A DNA stretch of 6,166 nt from Legionella longbeachae (GTDB lineage Bacteria; Pseudomonadota; Gammaproteobacteria; Legionellales; Legionellaceae): positions 1 to 6,166 of the forward strand of contig JACPOX010000130.1 in NCBI GenBank assembly GCA_016191305.1. Direction: 5' to 3'. The notes beneath the pieces were generated by a model. The model ran no database searches. It was given only the letters and a program-made list of their open reading frames with translations, and was not told where the DNA came from. Below, piece by piece: positions 1 through 5,166 of this stretch. Numbering within the stretch: position 1 is the stretch's first letter; each line of letters starts with the position of its first letter. The position numbers and the translations under genes were made by a program.

Positions 1-351
1 TTCTAAATTTTTTAATAAGCGCACGATAGTTGCATCAAACGCTTCATTGTCTTCTTTTTTACATAAATCAGCTATATCTTGTTTTAAAACGTCTTTGTCA
101 TTGGTGTTAATAAAAATATTTCCCTTATATTCATAAAACTGTTGAATCACTTCTTGACAAGGCTTTTCTGCATAACGGATATAACAAATAATTGCATTGA
201 AATTATCATGATTCTGAAAATTTGGATCAGCACCTTGTTTTAATAAGAAGATAATTTTTTCTGCTGACGAGTTTTTCTTTGAACACTCATTAATTAGTTC
301 TTGGTCTAATTTATTTAAATTGAATGATTCATTCTGTGTTTTTTGATACAT
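1..351 (-). CDS. Ankyrin-repeat protein, N-terminal part (runs off left edge)
   Basis: The reverse strand is open from an ATG at 351-349 to the window edge, giving 117 codons with no stop. GAGG (359-362, read on the minus strand) lies 7 bases before the ATG, a normal ribosome-binding distance. Residues 30-60 read as an ankyrin repeat: a helix ending in FLLKQGADPN (35-44), the typical LLxxGADPN turn, followed by a hairpin-like stretch and another helix. Residues 64-90 may be a second, degenerate repeat. The protein starts Gln/Asn/Lys-rich, has no signal peptide and no membrane segment, so it is probably cytosolic or exported by a leaderless route. Ankyrin repeats bind proteins. In Legionella and Coxiella many such proteins are Dot/Icm effectors, but nothing here proves secretion, and any catalytic domain or C-terminal signal would lie outside the window. 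It is transcribed divergently from lemA. Confidence 0.8.
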   Translation of the reverse strand, partial: MYQKTQNESFNLNKLDQELINECSKKNSSAEKIIFLLKQGADPNFQNHDNFNAIICYIRYAEKPCQEVIQQFYEYKGNIFINTNDKDVLKQDIADLCKKEDNEAFDATIVRLLKNLE

Positions 352-420
352 CTTGTAACCTCAATAGGGAGTATTCCCCGCCAGTGGGAAGTAGGTCAAT
401 GGCCTGTTTCGTGCTCGATA

Positions 421-449
421 ATCATAGTGTATGACTAATATATTTTCAA
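421..449 (-). promoter_or_regulatory. Sigma-70 type promoter for the ankyrin-repeat gene
   Basis: On the minus strand TTGAAA (449-444, 5 of 6 match to TTGACA) is followed by exactly 17 bases and then TATGAT (426-421, 5 of 6 match to TATAAT). A start near 414 would give a leader of about 63 bases before the ATG at 351. This is the best-looking promoter in the window by consensus. Confidence 0.6.
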
Positions 450-489
450 ACAAAATGGGAGAGTTAAATTAATATTATTATCAACATCC

Positions 490-519
490 CTGTCATTTTT
501 ATTATTTTCAAGCTATAAC
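490..519 (+). promoter_or_regulatory. Candidate promoter for lemA and the M48 gene
   Basis: CTGTCA (490-495, 4 of 6) is followed by an 18-base spacer and TATAAC (514-519, 5 of 6). Transcription would begin around 526, giving a leader of about 27 bases before the lemA ATG. The -35 is weak and the spacer one base long, so this is a moderate call. No other promoter is seen ahead of the M48 gene, which fits cotranscription. Confidence 0.4.
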
Positions 520-552
520 TAAATGTAGGAAATTTTTGCATAGGATAAACAC

Positions 553-1134
553 ATGAGTACTTTTTTTATTGTTCTAATCATTATTTTAGTGCTTGCATTT
601 TTATGGGCTATTGGTATTTACAACAGCTTAATTCACTTAATTGAGGCGATTAATAATGACAAAAAACAAATAGACATCCAACTGGATCGACGCTTTAAAG
701 TATTTCAATCGTTAATTGAAGCTGTAAAAAAATATATGGATTATGAGCAAACTACTTTAAAAGATGTAGTGGCATTACGTAATCAGGCACAAACAGCTAA
801 AGCTGCGGGTGATGAACAAGGACGAATTGCTGCAGAGAATGGTATTTCGCAGATTGCATCAGGTCTTAATGTAGTGTTTGAACAATATCCTGATTTGAAA
901 GCAAGTCAAAATGTGGTGCAATTACAAGAGGAAATAGTCAATACCGAAAATAAATTAGCTTATGCTAAGCAAGCTTATAACGATGATATTGAACGATACA
1001 ATGCTAAGAAAAAATCATTCTTTGAATCTATGATTGTTTCTCTGTTTGCTTCTGCATTAGATAAAGAGTTTGTTTATTGGGGGCTTCCTGAAGAACAGAT
1101 TCAGGCCAAAGAAGATTATACGGTAAAATTTTGA
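553..1134 (+). CDS. lemA: LemA family membrane-anchored protein
   Basis: The 193-residue product has the full layout of the LemA family. A hydrophobic N-terminal anchor (about residues 3-24) has a very short N-terminal tail. It leads into YNSLI (23-27) and then a long helical, coiled-coil-prone domain. The family-typical stretch with RRF, SLIEAVKKY and YEQTTL lies around residues 46-68, and a second conserved block containing ENKLA and AYNDDIERYN around residues 131-149. The ATG at 553 is supported by AGGA (542-545) 7 bases upstream. The domain after the anchor may face the periplasm. The biochemical role of LemA proteins is not settled. In many bacteria the gene sits beside an HtpX-like M48 protease, as it does here with a 9-base gap, which suggests joint work in envelope protein quality control. 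The usual Phe-Pro after the YN motif is replaced by SFFES. Confidence 0.9.
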   Translation: MSTFFIVLIIILVLAFLWAIGIYNSLIHLIEAINNDKKQIDIQLDRRFKVFQSLIEAVKKYMDYEQTTLKDVVALRNQAQTAKAAGDEQGRIAAENGISQIASGLNVVFEQYPDLKASQNVVQLQEEIVNTENKLAYAKQAYNDDIERYNAKKKSFFESMIVSLFASALDKEFVYWGLPEEQIQAKEDYTVKF

Positions 1135-1143
1135 GTTTAGAAT

Positions 1144-2166
1144 ATGGCTCTTGAAGAATATCATGGTAGCGTTGGAAATTGGCGTGAACAAATAAAGCGA
1201 AATCAGCGAAAGACCTACATGGTGATTGCTTTATTTGTTTCTATCTATTTTGTAGTTGGCTTTGTTGCCGATGTTTTCGTGTTAGATGCAACTTATCCAC
1301 AAATCACCTTGAATCAAAGTGTTTTGGCTTTGGTTCATCTGCAAGTTATTCCTTATGCAACCATAATCATGCTTGCTGTTGCGGCAATATCTTTGTTAAT
1401 AACTTATGCATTTTATGATCGTATTATGTTACTTGGTACAGAGTATCGAGAAATTACGCCAGAAACAGCAAAAAATCTACAAGAACAACAATTATATAAT
1501 GTGGTAGAAGAAATGAAGGTTGCTGCTGGTTTAGAATATATACCCAAAGTTTTTATTATCGAAGCGGATTATATGAATGCTTTTGCAAGTGGTTTTAGTG
1601 AAAAATCAGCAATGGTGGCAATTACTCGCGGTCTAATAGAAAAACTCGATAGAGCAGAACTGCAAGCAGTTATGGCTCATGAATTGAGTCATATTCGTCA
1701 TTATGATATTAAATTGACTTTAATGGTGGCAGTTCTTAGTAATATTCTTTTGATTGTTATTGATATTTTATTTTATTCAGCATTATTTAAACGTGATGAT
1801 AAACGCGGAGATAATCGATTGTTAATGGTTATTATGCTCCTTCGCTATGTTTTGCCTTTGATTACAGTGTTGCTTACTTTATTTTTAAGTCGAACACGCG
1901 AGTATATGGCCGATGCGGGTTGCGTGCAGTTAATGCGTAATAATGAACCTTTAGCTCGAGCATTACTTAAAATTAATGGAGATCATCAGCAAAATGCTGA
2001 GCATTATTCAAAGGAGTATGGCAATACAGCCCATGAACAATTAAGACAAGCCTCTTATCTTTTTGATCCATCTGATATTGATCCTGTAAAATCTTTAAAT
2101 AGTTCTTTTGCAACCCATCCTTCAATTGAGCAGCGTTTGATTGCTTTAGGATTTAAGCGTAAATAG
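1144..2166 (+). CDS. htpX: HtpX-like M48 family zinc metalloprotease, membrane-bound
   Basis: The 340-residue protein carries the gluzincin motif HELSH at residues 179-183: His179 and His183 are predicted zinc ligands and Glu180 the general base. The likely third ligand is Glu253 in the motif SRTREYMAD (249-257), and a family-typical FATHPS lies at 322-327 near the C-terminus. Hydrophobic segments at about 25-47, 68-91, 190-212 and 225-248 give the four-pass HtpX layout, with the active site between the second and third, facing the cytoplasm. E. coli HtpX has 293 residues; this one has a longer N-terminal cytoplasmic stretch and a longer region after the third ligand. The start follows the lemA stop by 9 bases with only a weak GAG-type ribosome site (1133-1135), consistent with translational coupling. 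The expected role is proteolysis of damaged membrane proteins. It is closer to the LemA-associated M48 group than to classical HtpX, so the symbol is by similarity. Confidence 0.88.
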   Translation: MALEEYHGSVGNWREQIKRNQRKTYMVIALFVSIYFVVGFVADVFVLDATYPQITLNQSVLALVHLQVIPYATIIMLAVAAISLLITYAFYDRIMLLGTEYREITPETAKNLQEQQLYNVVEEMKVAAGLEYIPKVFIIEADYMNAFASGFSEKSAMVAITRGLIEKLDRAELQAVMAHELSHIRHYDIKLTLMVAVLSNILLIVIDILFYSALFKRDDKRGDNRLLMVIMLLRYVLPLITVLLTLFLSRTREYMADAGCVQLMRNNEPLARALLKINGDHQQNAEHYSKEYGNTAHEQLRQASYLFDPSDIDPVKSLNSSFATHPSIEQRLIALGFKRK

Positions 2167-2186
2167 GGAAGATGGAGCCAATAGCT

Positions 2187-2214
2187 TTAAGTAAAGGAAA
2201 TCCTTAATTTTAAT
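2187..2214 (+). terminator. Weak candidate terminator after the M48 gene
   Basis: About 20 bases after the M48 stop codon, TTAAG (2187-2191) can pair with CTTAA (2203-2207). Alternatively AAGG (2194-2197) can pair with CCTT (2202-2205) over a 4-base loop. Either is followed by an imperfect T stretch (TTTTAATTT). The stems are short and AT-rich, so this is tentative. It lies between two convergent genes, where a terminator would be expected. Confidence 0.25.
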
Positions 2215-2266
2215 TTGATGGCAGAGCAAGATACTATTAGCCTCGGTAAGTGTTTTTATTCCAGGT

Positions 2267-3184
2267 TTATTTGTTCATAGAAAGTTCAAAAAAAATGTTT
2301 TCTCTTGCGTTTGTTATAATGTCATTTAATTCACTTTCTGAGGTTTGATTGATAAATGTGGATATCTTTTTTGTATATTTTTCTCTTTTATCGAGAATAA
2401 ACATGTTCCATATTTTTAATCCTAGGTCATTTTCGTGTGGCTTGATATTTTGCTCGTAGAGTTTTTCCAAGGTAAAGGTTTGTTTGGAATTATCATCGTA
2501 TTCTTTAGGTGCTTTGATGGGGGCTTTTAATATAGATTCAGGTATGTATTTTATAAAGTTAATATCTTGCAATGGGCGCAAAATATTTAATAATGAAATG
2601 GGCATGGTTTTAAAAGAAATCAGAAAGTTATTTTGATTTTCTTTTTTTTGCCAAGCGAGTTCATCATGAAGAGAAATAGCTTTTTGACATGTGAAAATGT
2701 TGTTTAATGTAAAACGACTGCAATTATTGTAATCTCTTTGTAAGCTGAGAGCATTTAGATAAATATCATAAAAAAAATAATTCTTACCATAGAACTGCTC
2801 AATTAATTGTTGGATTTTTTCCGGTTGGTCAGTGTTTCTAATACTATCGATATAGACGCAACTTAACTGATTATGCTTAATTTCAATATCAAGCATATAC
2901 CAATGATTATCATGATGGACTGCGGCTTGAAAGCGTTTTTTTGTTGATTCACAATTATATTTTTTTAATTTTTCGAGAAAATTAGTTAATTGATCCTCTT
3001 TTAACACAATATAATGACAATCAACGTTCTTGGACTTTTGGAGCCGACTATGTTTTTTCGTATGTAAAGCGAGACATAGGATATCATCTGACCACACGAG
3101 CTGATTTAATTGATCTAATAGCATCGACTTGATAGTACCGTTTGATTGTTCTTTGATTTTATTTTTTTGGATTTTATTTTGCAT
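2267..3184 (-). CDS. Putative CE-clan cysteine protease / YopJ-like acetyltransferase, candidate effector
   Basis: The 305-residue protein (ATG at 3184; a TTG two codons upstream is also possible, with an in-frame TGA just before it) has no signal peptide or membrane span. Numbered from the ATG, it shows HW at 94-95, YIDS with Asp113, and QRDYNNC with Gln149 and Cys155. This is the order and local context of CE-clan enzymes (Ulp1/SENP, ElaD/SseL, YopJ): His-Trp, acidic residue, oxyanion Gln, then Cys six residues after the Gln. His-to-acid spacing is 19, as in YopJ (His109, Glu128); His-to-Cys is 61 (63 in YopJ, 66 in Ulp1). The residue after Cys is Ser rather than the usual Gly. Residues 158-305 match nothing I recognise; the C-terminus is Glu-rich with hydrophobic residues. 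It could be a deubiquitinase, a Ubl protease or an acetyltransferase; sequence alone cannot decide. The gene stands alone on its strand, 100 bases after yadH. Confidence 0.7.
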   Translation of the reverse strand: MQNKIQKNKIKEQSNGTIKSMLLDQLNQLVWSDDILCLALHTKKHSRLQKSKNVDCHYIVLKEDQLTNFLEKLKKYNCESTKKRFQAAVHHDNHWYMLDIEIKHNQLSCVYIDSIRNTDQPEKIQQLIEQFYGKNYFFYDIYLNALSLQRDYNNCSRFTLNNIFTCQKAISLHDELAWQKKENQNNFLISFKTMPISLLNILRPLQDINFIKYIPESILKAPIKAPKEYDDNSKQTFTLEKLYEQNIKPHENDLGLKIWNMFILDKREKYTKKISTFINQTSESELNDIITNARENIFFELSMNK

Positions 3185-3217
3185 GAGCAATTTTATTCAG
3201 GCATTTTATTTGATTAA

Positions 3218-3223
3218 ATTGTA
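3218..3223 (-). promoter_or_regulatory. Candidate -10 element of the CE-clan gene
   Basis: TACAAT on the minus strand matches TATAAT at 5 of 6 positions and would place the start near 3211, a leader of about 27 bases. The region 17 bases further upstream (3241-3246) has no real -35 match and instead falls inside the PmrA-like repeat, as expected for an activator-dependent promoter. An alternative is CTTACA (3260-3255), 17 bases, TAATAT (3237-3232), with 4 of 6 matches for each. Confidence 0.35.
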
Positions 3224-3230
3224 TCAAAAA

Positions 3231-3250
3231 AATATTATCCTAATATTAAT
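3231..3250 (-). promoter_or_regulatory. Tandem PmrA-like box upstream of the CE-clan gene
   Basis: Read on the minus strand, ATTAATATT (3250-3242) is followed after two bases by GATAATATT (3239-3231), two copies with an 11-base period. As I recall it, the published Legionella/Coxiella PmrA element is a tandem of cTTAATatT units two bases apart. The first unit matches at all but the leading base, and the second has one further mismatch. The box covers the -35 region of the proposed promoter. A further single ATTAATATT lies at 3285-3277. The same bases also form a dyad (AATATTA, 3 bases, TAATATT at 3231-3247). The AT-rich background makes chance matches possible. Confidence 0.4.
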
Positions 3251-3284
3251 AAACTGTAAGAGGCAATTTGCGAAGGAATATTAA

Positions 3285-4013
3285 TTAAGTGAGTAAAACC
3301 AACATAAGACAAATAATTCCCATGGCCAAAGTCATATTAACTTCGCTTTTGCCAATCATTGCCTGTCTTAGAGCATTTACCATGTAGAGAATGGGATTTA
3401 ACCAAGATATTTTTTGCCAGAACTCAGGTAACATCGTGATGCTATAAAAAACTCCCCCTAAGTAGGTTAGTGGGGTTAATATAAAAGTGGGTACAATCAT
3501 GATGTCATCAAAATTACGTGCCACCATAGCATTAGTAAAACCTGCCAAAGAAAATACTGCAGATACTAGTAAAACAACGAATAATGTCATTGGTAAATGA
3601 CTTAGCTCAATAGTTAAGAAGAAACTGGCAGAAATAAAGACCAGGATAGCTACAATCAATCCCCTAGCTACTCCACCTAAAACATAACCTAGGAGCAGCA
3701 GACCATTATGCATGGGACTAATGAGCATTTCTTCAATGCTTTTCTGAAAGCGGACACTAAAGAGAGAGGAAGAAACGTTGCCATATGAGTTCACAATGAC
3801 TGACATCATAATTAAACCTGGAGCAATAAACATGGGATAGCTGACCCCTTCAATGGCACCAATGCGAGGCCCAATTAAACTACCAAAAATTAGAAAATAA
3901 AGCGTTGTTGTGATGACCGGAGGTAGAAAAACTTGGCTGGCAATTCGAAACATACGAACCAGCTCACGTCTTACCAAAGTATATAATGCAATGAGTTGTT
4001 GTTTAATGACCAT
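3285..4013 (-). CDS. yadH: ABC-2 type transporter permease, YadH family
   Basis: The 242-residue protein is the membrane subunit of an ABC exporter and resembles E. coli YadH along its length. After a cytoplasmic N-terminal helix come PPVITTTLYFLIFGSLIG (31-48), a loop, APGLIMMSVI (64-73), the coupling-helix-like SVRFQKSIEEML (86-97), three more hydrophobic segments, and the family-typical VPTFILTPLTYLGGVFYS (174-191) with LPEFWQ and LNPI after it. Six membrane segments are expected, acting as a dimer with the ATPase encoded just upstream. Its ATG lies inside the last codons of the ATPase gene (11-base overlap, shifted frame), so translation is probably coupled. The substrate is unknown. The C-terminus stops in the last hydrophobic segment, about 14 residues short of YadH (256). 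The frame continues past the TAA for 12 codons, so a recent nonsense mutation is possible. Confidence 0.88.
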   Translation of the reverse strand: MVIKQQLIALYTLVRRELVRMFRIASQVFLPPVITTTLYFLIFGSLIGPRIGAIEGVSYPMFIAPGLIMMSVIVNSYGNVSSSLFSVRFQKSIEEMLISPMHNGLLLLGYVLGGVARGLIVAILVFISASFFLTIELSHLPMTLFVVLLVSAVFSLAGFTNAMVARNFDDIMIVPTFILTPLTYLGGVFYSITMLPEFWQKISWLNPILYMVNALRQAMIGKSEVNMTLAMGIICLMLVLLT

Positions 4014-4917
4014 TTTTAATTAGATCCAGAAAGAGTTCTTCTAAGCGATTGGTTTTATTTCGCATGCTATGAATTTTTATTCCATGTTTTGATAATAGTT
4101 CAAACGCATCATTTAAATTCAAATTGTTCTCAACTCGAAGTTCTATAGTGGTGCTATCTATCAGTTTCGGTTCGAAAGGATGTAGGTTTGGTAACGCATC
4201 GATACGGTTTTCCGTATTGAAGATAAAAGTTTGATGATGCAATGTTTGTAGTAATGCTTTCATAGATGTGTTTTTTATTATTTGACCTTTATCAATAATG
4301 GCAATGTTTTTACATAATTGTTCCGCTTCTTCCAGATAATGAGTTGTAAGGATAATAGTTGTTCCTTCTGCATTAGTTCGCGTTAAAAACTCCCACATGC
4401 TGCGTCTGATTTCAATATCTACTCCAGCGGTAGGTTCATCAAGAATAAGTACTTGGGGCCGATGAATTAGAGCTCTTGCGATCATGAGTCGACGTTTCAT
4501 TCCTCCTGAAAGATGACGTGCTATGGAATGTCGTTTCTCCCAAAGACCAAGCTGTGCCAGAAGTGATTCAACTCGTGGATAGGCTTCTCTGCGTGAAATG
4601 CCATAATATCCTGCTTGGTTTAATAAGATTTGCTCGCAATTTTCAAAAATATTGAGATTAATTTCTTGTGGTACCAGACCTAAACATGATTTAGCTTTTT
4701 CAGGTTCTTTATCCAGATCATAACCGTGGATGCTGATGCTTCCAGAAGTTTTATTAAGGAGTGTGGTGATTAAACCAATGGTTGTTGACTTTCCAGCACC
4801 ATTGGCACCTAGTAAGGCAAAAAAATCACCAGTCTTTATAGTTAAATCAATGCCTTTTAATGCTTGAACGCCATTAGAGTAGGTTTTTGATAATTGTTTG
4901 ATTTCTAGCGCATGCAT
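4003..4917 (-). CDS. yadG: ABC transporter ATP-binding protein, YadG family
   Basis: This 304-residue ATPase (E. coli YadG is about the same length) has every nucleotide-binding element: Walker A GANGAGKST (37-45, Lys43), Q-loop Gln84 in VPQE, signature LSGGM (136-140), Walker B VLILDEP (156-162, catalytic Glu161), D-loop AGVD (164-167) and switch His193 in TTH. Residues beyond about 215 form the extra C-terminal domain common to this family. It energises export through the YadH permease; the two form a dimer-of-dimers at the inner membrane. The substrate is not known and the family has been linked loosely to multidrug or polymer export only by homology. The ATG at 4917 has no clear Shine-Dalgarno sequence but a short leader behind a consensus -10, so initiation may be weakly driven. 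It is first in a two-gene operon with yadH. Confidence 0.92.
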   Translation of the reverse strand: MHALEIKQLSKTYSNGVQALKGIDLTIKTGDFFALLGANGAGKSTTIGLITTLLNKTSGSISIHGYDLDKEPEKAKSCLGLVPQEINLNIFENCEQILLNQAGYYGISRREAYPRVESLLAQLGLWEKRHSIARHLSGGMKRRLMIARALIHRPQVLILDEPTAGVDIEIRRSMWEFLTRTNAEGTTIILTTHYLEEAEQLCKNIAIIDKGQIIKNTSMKALLQTLHHQTFIFNTENRIDALPNLHPFEPKLIDSTTIELRVENNLNLNDAFELLSKHGIKIHSMRNKTNRLEELFLDLIKNGH

Positions 4918-4943
4918 GGAAATTACATTATAAATAAAATTTT

Positions 4944-4972
4944 ATTATACACGATAATTGTTGTGCGTATTT
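4944..4972 (-). promoter_or_regulatory. Candidate promoter of yadGH
   Basis: On the minus strand a perfect TATAAT (4949-4944) sits 26 bases before the yadG ATG. The position 17 bases upstream holds AAATAC (4972-4967), a poor -35. Transcription would start near 4937, giving a leader of about 20 bases. The call rests on the -10 and the location. Confidence 0.4.
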
Positions 4973-4980
4973 AAAAAGTG

Positions 4981-5139
4981 TTATTTTTTAAAGGGGAAGT
5001 GAGTGCGAATATCATCAGGATCTGAGTACTCGCTCATTAATGACTGGATATAAGTATGCAATACGTCACTTTCATATGTGTTTATAATTGCTCCAAGGCC
5101 TACGTAGCTCAAACAAATCGCGACAGTAGACCATGGGAA
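4981..5139 (-). pseudogene. Probable gene remnant (52-codon C-terminal-like frame)
   Basis: Between yadG and the Ser/Pro-rich gene the minus strand is open from just after a TGA (5142-5140) to a TAA at 4983-4981, encoding 52 residues of ordinary protein-like composition: PWSTVAICLSYVGLGAI (2-18), then an amphipathic, acidic stretch and an ending THFPFKK. There is no ATG in the first two thirds (the only in-frame ATG leaves 19 residues) and no ribosome site. It looks like the C-terminal end of a gene whose front part was lost when the neighbouring DNA arrived. The GLGA...Y and closing PF pattern vaguely recalls the C-terminus of nitroreductase-fold proteins, but this is too weak to name. It may also be a chance open frame. 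The rest of this roughly 250-base gap holds only the yadG promoter. Confidence 0.35.
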
Positions 5140-5166
5140 TCAATTGTTTATACTAGCCTATTGATT
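5138..5166. repeat. 7-base inverted repeat at the gene/remnant junction
   Basis: AATCAAT (5138-5144) and its exact reverse complement ATTGATT (5160-5166) are separated by 15 bases. The pair straddles the stop codon of the Ser/Pro-rich gene and the point where the remnant frame begins. No T-run follows on the minus strand, so it is not a standard terminator. Confidence 0.3.

Noticed and set aside
365..391. Short hairpin TTCCC/GGGAA in the ankyrin gene leader
   Set aside because: Only five base pairs, no riboswitch-like structure and no overlap with the ribosome site; not worth a feature.
468..476. ATTAATATT upstream of lemA, resembling a PmrA half-site
   Set aside because: No partner unit at an 11-base distance on either side; a single AT-only nonamer is expected by chance here.
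2215..2266. Possible terminator for the minus-strand CE-clan gene
   Set aside because: No stem longer than three or four pairs and no T-run on the minus strand; nothing supportable.
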